Origin: Mangrovibacillus cuniculi
Lineage (GTDB): Bacteria; Bacillota; Bacilli; Bacillales; R1DC41
Assembly (NCBI RefSeq): GCF_015482585.1
Contig: NZ_CP049742.1
Location: 2,635,001-2,699,000, forward strand
DNA length: 64,000 nt
Direction: 5' to 3'
The notes under the pieces: model-generated
What the model saw: the letters and a program-made list of their open reading frames with translations, nothing else
What the model was told of the DNA's origin: nothing
Databases searched by the model: none
Translations under genes and position numbers: made by a program
Shown: piece by piece, positions 45,208 to 54,225 of the stretch
Layout: each line of letters begins with the position of its first letter
Numbering within the stretch: the stretch's first letter is position 1

Positions 45208-45996
45208 CTATTTTTCTTCTGGCGTGACTTCAATGACTTGTCCTTCATTATAAGCATTAACCAAGTAATTATTTCTCTCTTTATCTCGTTCTACAACGAA
45301 ATTCCACGTAGGTGTTAGTACTTGTGACTCGGTTAACTGAACGTACGTGTGATAACCTAACTCCGCACCAATAATCTTACTTTGAGGAGGCAACTTACGA
45401 CTTTTATATAAACTTTCCAATGCTTGCATCGGTTGAAGAATTTCTTTTTCACCTTTTGCTACCTCTTGAAAGTTTTCTAACTTTGTCTGACGATATGAGA
45501 TAATCTCTCCCTGATCATTCAACGTAAAAACAATTTGAGCGTTCTTATTTTGGTAAATCGTTCGTCCATCAACTACCTGGTTATACACTACTCGATTTCC
45601 CTCAATATCATACTCCCAATATTTATACTCTGAAAGGTAAAGAATCTGATTTGCTAATACATCTTGAAGCTTAGACAGATCCTCTACTAGAATTGGTTCA
45701 TCAAACACAGACTCTAGTGTAGTCTCTTCTCTAATAGTTGCTTTTTGTCCAGCTAATTGACTAACATCTTCTTCAGTAAAAGATCGCGTCTTAGCACTTA
45801 CAATACTGTCCGTTTCAGGTGCAGTAGGTAAATTACTAAAGGTAATTCCCTCGGCTTTTAAGTTATCCTCAAAAGTGGGATCTGTAAAAACCTTTAACTG
45901 GTTCGCTGAGAGTTTATTCATGTATTGCGTCAAAAGGAAGATGTTTAGAATAAGGAAGACAATAATAAAGATTGATTTGGTTTTACTCCAATCCAA
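45208..45996 (-). CDS. walI: WalI/YycI regulator of WalK
   Basis: A 262-residue protein with a short cytosolic tail, one helix (about 7-25, IFIIVFLILNIFLLTQY) and an extracytoplasmic YycI domain. With WalH it forms a membrane complex that restrains the WalK kinase. Its start overlaps the 3' end of walH by 14 nt. Confidence 0.93.
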   Translation of the reverse strand: MDWSKTKSIFIIVFLILNIFLLTQYMNKLSANQLKVFTDPTFEDNLKAEGITFSNLPTAPETDSIVSAKTRSFTEEDVSQLAGQKATIREETTLESVFDEPILVEDLSKLQDVLANQILYLSEYKYWEYDIEGNRVVYNQVVDGRTIYQNKNAQIVFTLNDQGEIISYRQTKLENFQEVAKGEKEILQPMQALESLYKSRKLPPQSKIIGAELGYHTYVQLTESQVLTPTWNFVVERDKERNNYLVNAYNEGQVIEVTPEEK

Positions 45997-47314
45997 CGTT
46001 TATCTCTCCTTCCCTATCATCTTTAATCGACGCTCGTAACCATGTTCCATTATAAAGGTAGTACCAATTTGGCTCAAGGTTAAATATTGTCTCTTGACCA
46101 TTGTTCTCTTCAGTTAAACGGTAGCCAATGGTGACATCTGAAACATCTGAAAGCATGATATCATCACGCTTACGTATCCATGTCTCAAATTCATACCCAC
46201 TTGGTAGTTCAACACTAATTTCTTCTGTTGGTAACTGTAAACCCATGGTGTACAATGGCCGTTCATAACGATAAATCTGATCTTTACCCCAAGCAAGTTC
46301 CATCACTGATCTAGTAACATCGCCGAATACTGGATAACCTTGAATATACAAACGGAAACGCACTAACTGCTGGTAAGCATCCACTCGCTCATAGTAAAAC
46401 GTATCGGACCAACCACTATGTGTATTAATATAATCAAAACTTTTTTTCAATAAGTTGGGAGATGCAGTATACTGTTCTGGTTCTTGAGCAGGATTAACAT
46501 ATGTCAAAGCTTGTTGTCTTCTTTGAACTTTCATTAAGTTAAAACTATCTGTATACTCTTCCCCTGTAGCTGTCATGTTACTTTGAACAATACTAGGTTC
46601 TGAAAATAGTGCTCGTTTAAACAGTTCTGGACTTAGTTCCTGAGGTACATATCGAAATTTTTCTATTTCTACCGCTTCTTGAGGCAAATAAATGGTCTCA
46701 TATACACTAGGTTTCAAAGGATAGGACAATGTCCATTTCTCTTGCTGGTTTCCTAATGAAGCCATAAATTCTTCTAAATCTCGTCCTCTTATACTGCAAC
46801 CATATACTCTACGTTCTTCTGTGTTGACGAAATAAATCATTCCAGAATCAGAGTTCGTAAATTCTTCTTCAATCACAATCCGATCAAATGTTGCCACTGG
46901 AATATCTTTATCCTCGAATGTTATAAAGGTTCGAAATAAATCAAACGGAATTTGATCTGGATAAATCAACGCCACTTTCCCTTGTTCATTTAATAAATCG
47001 TCTAAGCCAGCATCTGTATACACTTTAGGGTCCCGAAGATTATACAACTGCCACGATTTCATCACGTCTGACGTACTCTTAACATCGTCTACATCATATA
47101 AAGAATAGTGGCTACCATCCGTATGATAATACAATTTTATTGGACTAATTACGTTAGACAACTCATCTTTTCTTGCGATAGTAACTTCATTGACGCTTTG
47201 ATCATCTAGTAATTCATAATCCGGCTGATACGTCCAAATGCTATAGGTTAAAATAATACTAGATATAATTAAAATAGTTAGTAAAAACGATTTTATATGC
47301 TCATAATTCATCAT
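45983..47314 (-). CDS. walH: WalH/YycH regulator of WalK
   Basis: A 443-residue protein with one N-terminal helix (about 9-26) and a large extracytoplasmic YycH domain. It acts with WalI as a negative regulator of WalK. I use the ATG at 47314, which overlaps the walK stop as ATGA; a GTG at 47320 is possible. Confidence 0.93.
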   Translation of the reverse strand: MMNYEHIKSFLLTILIISSIILTYSIWTYQPDYELLDDQSVNEVTIARKDELSNVISPIKLYYHTDGSHYSLYDVDDVKSTSDVMKSWQLYNLRDPKVYTDAGLDDLLNEQGKVALIYPDQIPFDLFRTFITFEDKDIPVATFDRIVIEEEFTNSDSGMIYFVNTEERRVYGCSIRGRDLEEFMASLGNQQEKWTLSYPLKPSVYETIYLPQEAVEIEKFRYVPQELSPELFKRALFSEPSIVQSNMTATGEEYTDSFNLMKVQRRQQALTYVNPAQEPEQYTASPNLLKKSFDYINTHSGWSDTFYYERVDAYQQLVRFRLYIQGYPVFGDVTRSVMELAWGKDQIYRYERPLYTMGLQLPTEEISVELPSGYEFETWIRKRDDIMLSDVSDVTIGYRLTEENNGQETIFNLEPNWYYLYNGTWLRASIKDDREGEINVGLE

Positions 47315-49137
47315 GTCCACTCATCCTCTTGTGCAGGATCGTATGGCAACGTGAAGTAAATAGTAGTACCTTTTCCTTCCTCACTTTCTGCCCATATTCT
47401 ACCGCCATGCGCTTCTACCATTTCCCGTGCAATGGCTAAACCTAGACCAGTTCCTCCAAGTTGGCGTGTACGAGCTTTATCTACGCGATAAAAACGCTCA
47501 AAGATTTTCTCGACTTTATCTCTTGGAATACCCATACCTTCATCTTTCACACTAATAAGTAAAAACTCATCCTTATAGCTAGTTGTAAACGTTACTTGTC
47601 CACCTTCAGGAGAGTATTTTAAAGCGTTAGAGATAATATTATCAAGCACCTGTGTAATCTTATCTTGATCTATTTCCACAAATACAGCTTCCTCAATTAA
47701 CAAGCGTTTAAACGATACATTTTGTGATTTAGATAAGTCAAAACGGTCAATTACTCTATTAAATAAAGAAGTAAAGTTGATCCAATCTGTATTCATTCGG
47801 TAATCTTTACTATCCATTTTGGATAACTGTAACAAGTCGTTAACTAAACGAATCATACGCTCTGTTTCTTCTTGCGTAACCTCTAGGAAACGTGGAGCAA
47901 TTTCATCATCTTGCCATGCGCCCTCTGCCAAGGCCTCTAAGTAAGAACGCATTGTTGTTAAAGGTGTACGCAACTCATGAGAAACGTTTGCAACAAATTC
48001 TCTACGTTCAATATCGATTTTTTCTTGCTCCGTAACATCATGTAAAACGGCGATTACACCATTTACAAAACCTGTTTCCTTTTGAATCACAGAAAAGTTT
48101 GCACGTAGCATATATGGTTGATTTTGTGTACTGTAATCCAGTATTAATGAATCATTCTGTTCCATAATATTTTCAAACGTATACGTATCTTGAATCTCTA
48201 ATAAGTCTACAAGAGGCTGAGACATAACTGTTTCACGTGAAACATTCAAAAGTTTTGCAGCAGGCTCGTTAATGAGGATAATTCGTCCTTTGCGGTCCGT
48301 GGCGATTACACCATCTGTCATATAGGCTAATACAGAAGATAATTTACGACGTTCTCCTTCTGTCATCGCTTGTGCTTCTTGGAGTCGTTTCGTTAAATTA
48401 TTAAACGTAATAGCAAGCTGTCCAATTTCATCATATCCATAAACTCGAACTTTTCTTGAGAAGTTTCCTTTTGCCATAGCTAATGCCTGTTTACGCATAT
48501 CAGATATAGGTCTAGTAATCGTTTGTGCTAATAAAATACCTAATAGTGCTGTAATCAATAAAGCTATCGCCGTTCCGTTAAAGAAGATCTTATTAATATC
48601 TTTCAACTGAGAGAACACGGTTTCAAGATTACCCATGACAAGGATAACCCCTTCCACTTCCCCTAAAGTAGTAATAGGAGAAGCCCGTATCCAAAGACGA
48701 TCCCCTGTTTCAGGATCGATTACTACTTCTTCAAAATCTTCATTAAAGACCATGGAGCGTTTCACAATTGCTTCAGGGGAACTCTGACCCACTTTATCTC
48801 GTCGATTAGGATCAGATGTTCCAATGATGCGAAAATCGGAATTAATGACACGAACTTCTTTAATATCAGAAGCTACAAAGTCATCTAGTATTTTAGTGAT
48901 ATCCTGCTCTAGTGGCACCGCTTCACTATCTGAGCGATCTTTTACTAACTCTTCTCTTAAGTAATACTCTAACAAATTAACTCTTTGTCTTACAGATTCT
49001 TCAAAGTTCTCTACAAATTCTTGCTCTAATTTCCCTACGAAATACACACCAATAATTTGCATCGCAATAAGGATTAATAGCATGTAAATCAATACAAACT
49101 TTAAATGTATTGAACGAGTAAAACCAACTTTCTTCAT
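47311..49137 (-). CDS. walK: WalK essential cell-wall sensor histidine kinase
   Basis: A 608-residue kinase. Helices lie at about 13-33 and 183-205 and frame the extracytoplasmic PDC-like domain. HAMP (about 206-258), PAS (about 262-330), and HisKA with phospho-acceptor H387 in VSHELRTP follow. The HATPase has N and G boxes. It controls peptidoglycan hydrolase genes through WalR and responds to lipid II and peptide fragments in relatives. A parS site is embedded at codons near 298-303 (NVSRET). Confidence 0.96.
   Translation of the reverse strand: MKKVGFTRSIHLKFVLIYMLLILIAMQIIGVYFVGKLEQEFVENFEESVRQRVNLLEYYLREELVKDRSDSEAVPLEQDITKILDDFVASDIKEVRVINSDFRIIGTSDPNRRDKVGQSSPEAIVKRSMVFNEDFEEVVIDPETGDRLWIRASPITTLGEVEGVILVMGNLETVFSQLKDINKIFFNGTAIALLITALLGILLAQTITRPISDMRKQALAMAKGNFSRKVRVYGYDEIGQLAITFNNLTKRLQEAQAMTEGERRKLSSVLAYMTDGVIATDRKGRIILINEPAAKLLNVSRETVMSQPLVDLLEIQDTYTFENIMEQNDSLILDYSTQNQPYMLRANFSVIQKETGFVNGVIAVLHDVTEQEKIDIERREFVANVSHELRTPLTTMRSYLEALAEGAWQDDEIAPRFLEVTQEETERMIRLVNDLLQLSKMDSKDYRMNTDWINFTSLFNRVIDRFDLSKSQNVSFKRLLIEEAVFVEIDQDKITQVLDNIISNALKYSPEGGQVTFTTSYKDEFLLISVKDEGMGIPRDKVEKIFERFYRVDKARTRQLGGTGLGLAIAREMVEAHGGRIWAESEEGKGTTIYFTLPYDPAQEDEWT
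48229..48244. other. parS site inside walK, exact palindrome
   Basis: TGTTTCACGTGAAACA is a perfect 16-bp palindrome matching the Bacillus parS consensus. It is embedded in the coding sequence at NVSRET. Confidence 0.92.
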
Positions 49138-49141
49138 TTCT

Positions 49142-49852
49142 TTAATCCTGTTCAGGGTTACGTAAGTAGTAACCTACTCCACGACGAGTCACAATCCAAA
49201 CAGGATGAGACGGGTTATCTTCAATTTTTTCGCGTAAACGACGAACCGTTACGTCTACCGTACGAACATCTCCGTAATAATCATATCCCCATACCGTTTG
49301 AAGTAGGTGTTCACGAGTCATTACTTGTCCAATATGTTTAGCTAAGTAATGCAATAATTCAAATTCACGGTGAGTTAATTCAATTGTTTCGCCACGCTTT
49401 TGGACAACATAAGCGTCTGGTTTAATTACTAAGGCTCCCACTTCGATTTCTGGATTCTCTAGTTCCTCTTCTGTGGCAGGAACCGTTTGATGGCGACGAA
49501 TATTTGCTTTTACACGTGCAACTAATTCTCTTGTGCTAAAGGGTTTTGTTACATAATCGTCTGCTCCAAGCTCCAAACCTAGTACCTTGTCGATTTCAGA
49601 GTCTTTTGCCGTTAACATAATAATAGGCATTTCATATTTTTTTCGGATCTCACGGCAAACTTCCATGCCGTCTCTACCAGGTAACATAATATCTAATAAC
49701 ATCAGGTCCGGCTTAATTTCTTCTGCCATCTTAATAGCTGTGTCTCCATCATATGCACAATGAACGGTATAACCTTCTTTTTTCAAATTAAACTCTAATA
49801 TATCTGCAATCGGCTTTTCATCATCTACGACTAAAATCGTTTTATCTAACAT
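49142..49852 (-). CDS. walR: WalR essential response regulator
   Basis: A 236-residue OmpR-family regulator. The receiver domain has phospho-acceptor D54 (LLLDIMLP), with acidic D10/D11 and the K in VTKPFS. The winged helix contains [20 protein letters not shown]. Together with WalK it governs cell-wall metabolism. Start at ATG 49852, 7 nt from AGAAGGGG, one residue longer than in B. subtilis. The 3' neighbour walK is 4 nt away. Confidence 0.97.
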   Translation of the reverse strand: MLDKTILVVDDEKPIADILEFNLKKEGYTVHCAYDGDTAIKMAEEIKPDLMLLDIMLPGRDGMEVCREIRKKYEMPIIMLTAKDSEIDKVLGLELGADDYVTKPFSTRELVARVKANIRRHQTVPATEEELENPEIEVGALVIKPDAYVVQKRGETIELTHREFELLHYLAKHIGQVMTREHLLQTVWGYDYYGDVRTVDVTVRRLREKIEDNPSHPVWIVTRRGVGYYLRNPEQD

Positions 49853-49965
49853 TTTTCGCACCCCTTCTGGCAACTATTTATATAGTTAGCCTATCCTATC
49901 TTTAATTTATCATGTTCATTTCAATAAATCATCTAACATCTAATTAGGTTCTATTTTTCCCAAAT

Positions 49966-50004
49966 AGAAAAGGTTGATGAAAAGTTCTCCTTCTCATCAA
50001 CCTA
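49966..50004 (-). terminator. Terminator of the M23 endopeptidase gene
   Basis: Minus-strand AGGTTGATGAGAAG / CTTTTCATCAACCT stem followed by TTTCTATTT. It isolates the gene from the walR promoter. Confidence 0.85.
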
Positions 50005-50009
50005 ACACG

Positions 50010-51461
50010 TTACAGCTTACTTAGTGGGTCTATTAACTTACCGTTCTTCTCTACTTCAAGGTGTAAATGAACACCTGTTGAATGACCAGTAGAACCCATA
50101 ACCCCAAGTTTTCCTCCTGCTTCAACTGTTTGACCAACTGAAACAGAAATAGATTCTAGATGAGCGTATGTTGTACGGTAACCATTATTATGGTCTACCA
50201 CTACCTTGTTACCATACCCACCATCATAACCTGCATAAACCACTTTGCCGTTATCAACAGATTTAATTGTACGCTCGCTTGGACGCGCAATATCAATTCC
50301 TTTATGCATACGGCCCCAGCGCATTCCCATTTTACTAGAAACGTATCCTCCTACTGCTGGCCAGACAAACTCTCCTGTTCCACGTGAAGGAATTACTTTA
50401 GTACCTTTTTCCACGATATATTTTACAGGCTCAGAAACAACTTTTTCTGTAATAACATCTTTACTTACCTGTTTACCGTTAGTAGATGTGACACGATACG
50501 TCAATTCACTCTTACCGTCTTTCCCTTCTTGCTTCACACGAGTCTCACCTTTAGGTAATTGATCGTTTTCTACTACTTGTTTTTCAAATGCAATAGTCTC
50601 TGTTGTGAAAACTTCTTTCTCTACTAATACTTCTGCAATTGGTTTTAAGACGGTAACATTAAGATCATCACCAATTTGTAAAAATCCATCTTCTGATAAA
50701 GAAGGATTTAATTCTAGTAGTTCTTTTGTAGATAAATTATGTTTGCTGGCAATTTTCCCTAGAACGTCGCCATCTTGAATAGTATATTTACGTTCTTCTA
50801 AAGTTCCCTTTTGTATAAGCTCTACTGCCTCTTCTACAGATAGTACTTTAGCCACTTCAACCGTCTCTTCACCTTCCATAACATCTGTGGAAAGACGAAC
50901 ATCTGTCATACGTGTTTGATCTTTTTCTAAAGCGGGTAAAGATTCAGTAGATTCTTTACGTTTTTCTACCAAAGCAAGTTCTTCTTCTGTTACCTGTGTT
51001 AATTTTAACTCTTTTATCAACTCGTCTGCAGCTTCTTGATCTTTCACATAGACTTGAGGTGCATCAGCATCACCAAACATCATGGAAATAGAAGGAACCT
51101 GTACTTCAAACTCATCCTTAATATAGGTTAAAACTTCTTGCTCTTCCGTTGATTTACGGAAAACTTGTTCAGGAATTAGACTTACTTGATCTTTTACTTC
51201 AATACTTAAATCACCAAGACGTTTTTCTGCGTCATCAATCTTTGCTTGCACTGCTTGTTTAACTAAGTCAGCTTCTGCTGTAATACCTACATGATTTCCG
51301 TTCATATACACATGATATACTGTGCGCAGATTCTCTTTTCCTTCATTCGCTCCTGCAGTTGGTACAATCACAGATGATAAGAAAAGAGCAGCTACTACAG
51401 TTTTCTTTATAGTTGATGTTAAACGTATATTACTTGTATTTAGTAAAGACCGCTTGCTCAT
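50010..51461 (-). CDS. Secreted LysM-G5-M23 peptidoglycan endopeptidase
   Basis: A 483-residue cell-wall hydrolase. It has a signal peptide (about 1-38, ending PTAGAN), an N-terminal ~180-residue region of unknown role, a LysM (around 228-272, YTIQDGDVLGKIASKHNLST), a G5 domain (about 275-360), and an M23 domain with the zinc residues in MHKGID and HLHLE. It should cut peptide cross-links. It starts at the ATG behind AGGAGG; an upstream start at 51500 is unlikely. A WalR-type box stands about 296 nt upstream. Confidence 0.93.
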   Translation of the reverse strand: MSKRSLLNTSNIRLTSTIKKTVVAALFLSSVIVPTAGANEGKENLRTVYHVYMNGNHVGITAEADLVKQAVQAKIDDAEKRLGDLSIEVKDQVSLIPEQVFRKSTEEQEVLTYIKDEFEVQVPSISMMFGDADAPQVYVKDQEAADELIKELKLTQVTEEELALVEKRKESTESLPALEKDQTRMTDVRLSTDVMEGEETVEVAKVLSVEEAVELIQKGTLEERKYTIQDGDVLGKIASKHNLSTKELLELNPSLSEDGFLQIGDDLNVTVLKPIAEVLVEKEVFTTETIAFEKQVVENDQLPKGETRVKQEGKDGKSELTYRVTSTNGKQVSKDVITEKVVSEPVKYIVEKGTKVIPSRGTGEFVWPAVGGYVSSKMGMRWGRMHKGIDIARPSERTIKSVDNGKVVYAGYDGGYGNKVVVDHNNGYRTTYAHLESISVSVGQTVEAGGKLGVMGSTGHSTGVHLHLEVEKNGKLIDPLSKL

Positions 51462-51716
51462 GCTTTGCTTTCCTCCTGTAACGTTTCCTAGTAAAAACAA
51501 TTTATATTAATCTAGTACTTAAGTTTTATTTACATTTTTCTACTAAACTAACATAGCATATTTTAAGTAAGAGTACGGCAATTTCCCTGATCTGTAACAT
51601 AACTGTATAGTTTCTGGAATATCTGTTTTCTACTGTTTTCTACATTAAAACACTTTGTTTTCTACATTTAGTAAAGGTAAGCGACAAATCTCTACAATAT
51701 ATAGTGTTTAATACGA

Positions 51717-51753
51717 AAAAGTCCTCCTACATTCGACATGAGGAGGACTTTTG
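51717..51753. terminator. Bidirectional hairpin upstream of the M23 gene
   Basis: AAAAGTCCTCCT pairs with AGGAGGACTTTT around ACATTCGACATG-type loop. It backs up the tRNA terminator and insulates the M23 promoter region. Confidence 0.75.
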
Positions 51754-51756
51754 TAA

Positions 51757-51773
51757 TGTTACAGGTTTGTAAC
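51757..51773. promoter_or_regulatory. WalR-type binding box
   Basis: TGTTAC-AGGTT-TGTAAC fits the WalR consensus TGTWAH-N5-TGTWAH on both strands. It is embedded in a perfect 10-bp inverted repeat GTAATGTTAC/GTAACATTAC. A second, weaker site TGTAAC-ATAAC-TGTATA (51593-51609) lies nearer the M23 gene. Confidence 0.55.
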
Positions 51774-51814
51774 ATTACTTTTGTTATAGAGACAATAGGT
51801 AAATAGTAACAAAA

Positions 51815-51856
51815 GAAAAAGCACTACGAGAGCAAAGTCATCGCAGCACTTTTTTG
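51815..51856 (-). terminator. Terminator of the tRNA cluster
   Basis: Minus-strand AGTGCTGCGA pairs with TCGTAGTGCT (three G-U pairs), followed by TTTTTCTTTT, 4 nt beyond tRNA-Phe. Confidence 0.75.
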
Positions 51857-51859
51857 TGA

Positions 51860-51932
51860 TGGCTCAGGACGGAATCGAACCGCCGACACAAGGATTTTCA
51901 GTCCTTTGCTCTACCAACTGAGCTACTGAGCC
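51860..51932 (-). tRNA. tRNA-Phe (GAA)
   Basis: 73 nt with a complete cloverleaf. GGCTCAG / CTGAGCC acceptor arms, anticodon GAA, GTTCGATTC T-loop. CCA is not encoded. Last of a three-tRNA cluster. Confidence 0.98.
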
Positions 51933-51946
51933 TAAAGGTAAAATGG

Positions 51947-52019
51947 CGGTCCCGACGGGAATCGAACCCGCGATCTCCTGCGTGACAGGCAGGCATGTTA
52001 ACCGCTACACCACGGGACC
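51947..52019 (-). tRNA. tRNA-Asp (GTC)
   Basis: 73 nt. GGTCCCG / CGGGACC acceptor arms, anticodon GTC, GTTCGATTC T-loop. Second of the cluster. CCA is not encoded. Confidence 0.98.
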
Positions 52020-52091
52020 TAAGTTACTTTATTATGTAGGCATATTATTACAAGAATCGTAAGAGACACTCAGTCATGCCTCCTACGATGA

Positions 52092-52163
52092 TGACCCGTA
52101 CGGGATTCGAACCCGTGTTACCGCCGTGAAAGGGCGGTGTCTTAACCGCTTGACCAACGGGCC
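52092..52163 (-). tRNA. tRNA-Glu (TTC)
   Basis: 72 nt. GGCCCGT / ACGGGTC acceptor arms, anticodon TTC in CTTTCAC, GTTCGAATC T-loop. First of the cluster, about 30 nt from the predicted promoter. CCA is not encoded. Confidence 0.98.
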
Positions 52164-52191
52164 GTATTTCTTTCGTAACAACGAGTTTTAT

Positions 52192-52219
52192 ATTATCATA
52201 GAAAAGTTTCAAAAAGCAA
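52192..52219 (-). promoter_or_regulatory. Promoter of the tRNA cluster
   Basis: Minus-strand TTGCTT (52214-52219) and an extended -10 TATGATAAT (core GATAAT 52192-52197) with a 16-nt spacer. Confidence 0.65.
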
Positions 52220-52339
52220 CACAATTCGTCAAATTTCTTCAAATAATATTTACGAACTTTACAAATCGTTTATATTCCTTTATCTCTATTAACTTATTCC
52301 TACATACTTGAACTTACTTTATATCCTTTGACTTTATCG

Positions 52340-52680
52340 TATGCTTTTCCACTGATATACCTAAACACATTTTTTCCTTTCTACTATACCGCTGGCGCTT
52401 CCACTGATATACCTAAACACGTTCTTCCCCTGTCTTCTATACCACGGGCGCTTCCACTGATATACCTAAACACGTTCTTCCCCTGTCTTCTATACCACGG
52501 GCGCTTCCACTGATATACCTAAACACGTTCTTCCCCTGTCTTCTATACCACGGGCGCTTCCCCTGATATACCTAAACACGTTCTTCCCCTGTCTTCTATA
52601 CCGCTGGCGCTTCCCCTGATATACCTAAACACGTTCTTCCCCTGTCTTCTATACCGCTGGCGCTTCCCCAGATTTATATT
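52340..52680. repeat. 52/53-bp tandem array, family 3
   Basis: CTGATATACC starts at 52352, 52404, 52457, 52510, 52563, 52616 and a partial copy at 52669: one 52-bp step, then 53-bp steps. The core is TAAACACGTTCTTCCCCTG. Units alternate between TACCACGGGCGC and TACCGCTGGCGC. It lies between purA and the tRNA promoter. Confidence 0.95.
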
Positions 52681-52705
52681 ACTTAAGAATTTATAATTAG
52701 CATAC

Positions 52706-52737
52706 AAAAAAAGAGAACCACGAGGGTCCTCTTTCTA
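52706..52737 (-). terminator. Terminator of purA
   Basis: Minus-strand AGAGGACC / GGTTCTCT around CTCGT, followed by TTTTTTTG. Confidence 0.85.
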
Positions 52738-52752
52738 TCTCTTTTTAAAGAA

Positions 52753-54039
52753 TTATCTCCAAACGCTCTTCACAACGTTTGTTTGTGCACGGTCAGGTCC
52801 TACAGAGAAAATAGACACAGGAATACCCGTTAATTGAGAGATTCTCTCTAGATAATGACGTGCATTTTCAGGAAGCTCGTTTAAAGAACGACAACCCGTA
52901 ATATCTTCTGTCCAACCTGGAAGCTCTTCGTAGACTGGTTCACACTTCGCTAGTGTACGTAAGTTTGCAGGGAACTCTTCTATCACTTCGTCACCAATCT
53001 TGTATGCAGTACAGATCTTTAACTTTTCGATACCTGTTAATACATCAATAGAGTTAAGAGATAGATCAGTAATACCACTTACGCGACGTGCATGACGAAC
53101 AACAACTGAATCGAACCAACCAACTCGGCGTGGACGACCAGTAGTTGTACCATATTCACGACCAACTTCACGAATCTGATCTCCAATCTCATTAACTAGT
53201 TCTGTAGGGAAAGGACCATCACCAACACGAGTAGTGTAAGCCTTAGAAACACCAACAACGTGATTAATCTTTGAAGGACCAACACCAGAACCTATTGTTA
53301 CTCCACCAGCTACTGGATTAGAAGATGTAACAAATGGATACGTACCTTGATCGATATCTAGCATGACACCTTGTGCTCCTTCAAACAATACTCGACGACC
53401 ATCGTCTAATGCATCATTTAACACAACACTTGTATCCACTACATACTTCTTAATCTGTTGGCCATATTCATAGTATTCGTCTAGAATCTCTTCCATTGTA
53501 AAACCAGTTGTCTCATAGAATCGCTCTAATAAACGATTTTTCTCTTGTAAGTTATGAGCAAGCTTCTCTTCAAACGCTTCACGATCTAAAAGGTCTGCAA
53601 TACGAATACCAACACGTGCAGCTTTATCCATGTACGCAGGTCCGATACCTTTTTTCGTTGTACCAATCTTATTTGCACCTTTTCGCTCTTCTTCTACTTC
53701 ATCCAGCTTTAAGTGGTAAGGAAGAATTACGTGTGCACGATTACTGATACGTAAATTATCTGTCGTCACGTTACGCTCATGTAAATATGCTAATTCTTTT
53801 ACTAATGCTTTCGGATCTACTACCATTCCGTTACCGATAACAGAAACTTTTTCTTTATAAAAAATACCTGATGGAATCAAGTGAAGCTTATACGTTTCTC
53901 CATCAAATTTAATTGTATGTCCAGCGTTATTTCCACCTTGATAGCGAGCAATTACTTCCGCATGTTCAGATAAAAAGTCTGTAATTTTGCCTTTCCCTTC
54001 ATCGCCCCATTGCGTTCCAACTACTACTACTGAAGTCAT
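52753..54039 (-). CDS. purA: Adenylosuccinate synthetase
   Basis: A 428-residue enzyme that joins IMP and aspartate with GTP, the first step from IMP to AMP. Visible motifs are WGDEGKGK (P-loop region, 11-18), [18 protein letters not shown] and TTTGRPRR. The start at 54039 follows GGAGGT; a longer frame to 54087 runs through the promoter. It follows dnaB on the same strand but has its own promoter and PurR-like boxes. Confidence 0.97.
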   Translation of the reverse strand: MTSVVVVGTQWGDEGKGKITDFLSEHAEVIARYQGGNNAGHTIKFDGETYKLHLIPSGIFYKEKVSVIGNGMVVDPKALVKELAYLHERNVTTDNLRISNRAHVILPYHLKLDEVEEERKGANKIGTTKKGIGPAYMDKAARVGIRIADLLDREAFEEKLAHNLQEKNRLLERFYETTGFTMEEILDEYYEYGQQIKKYVVDTSVVLNDALDDGRRVLFEGAQGVMLDIDQGTYPFVTSSNPVAGGVTIGSGVGPSKINHVVGVSKAYTTRVGDGPFPTELVNEIGDQIREVGREYGTTTGRPRRVGWFDSVVVRHARRVSGITDLSLNSIDVLTGIEKLKICTAYKIGDEVIEEFPANLRTLAKCEPVYEELPGWTEDITGCRSLNELPENARHYLERISQLTGIPVSIFSVGPDRAQTNVVKSVWR

Positions 54040-54091
54040 CAGAATACCTCCGCCTCTCTTGAAATTAAGAGATTTCTTTTCAAACATGATT

Positions 54092-54170
54092 AGTTTACCA
54101 TTAAAAATGGAAACTAGTCAACTCAAACACGAACATTACAAAGTTATTTCACACAATACGTTCGATAATT
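54092..54170 (-). promoter_or_regulatory. purA promoter with inverted PurBox-like motifs
   Basis: Minus-strand TTGACT (54116-54121) and TAAACT (54092-54097), spacer 18. Upstream, CGAAC motifs face each other (54130-54134 and 54160-54164) with AT-rich flanks, like the paired PurBoxes of PurR in Bacillus. Regulation by purine supply is inferred. Confidence 0.65.
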
Positions 54171-54178
54171 TAACAATA

Positions 54179-54215
54179 AAAAAAGAACTGTCTATTGGAA
54201 AGACAGCTCTTCGTT
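54179..54215 (-). terminator. Terminator of dnaB
   Basis: Minus-strand AGAGCTGTCTTT / AGACAGTTCT stem followed by TTTTTTTATTG. Confidence 0.8.
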
Positions 54216-54225
54216 TCGACTTATG

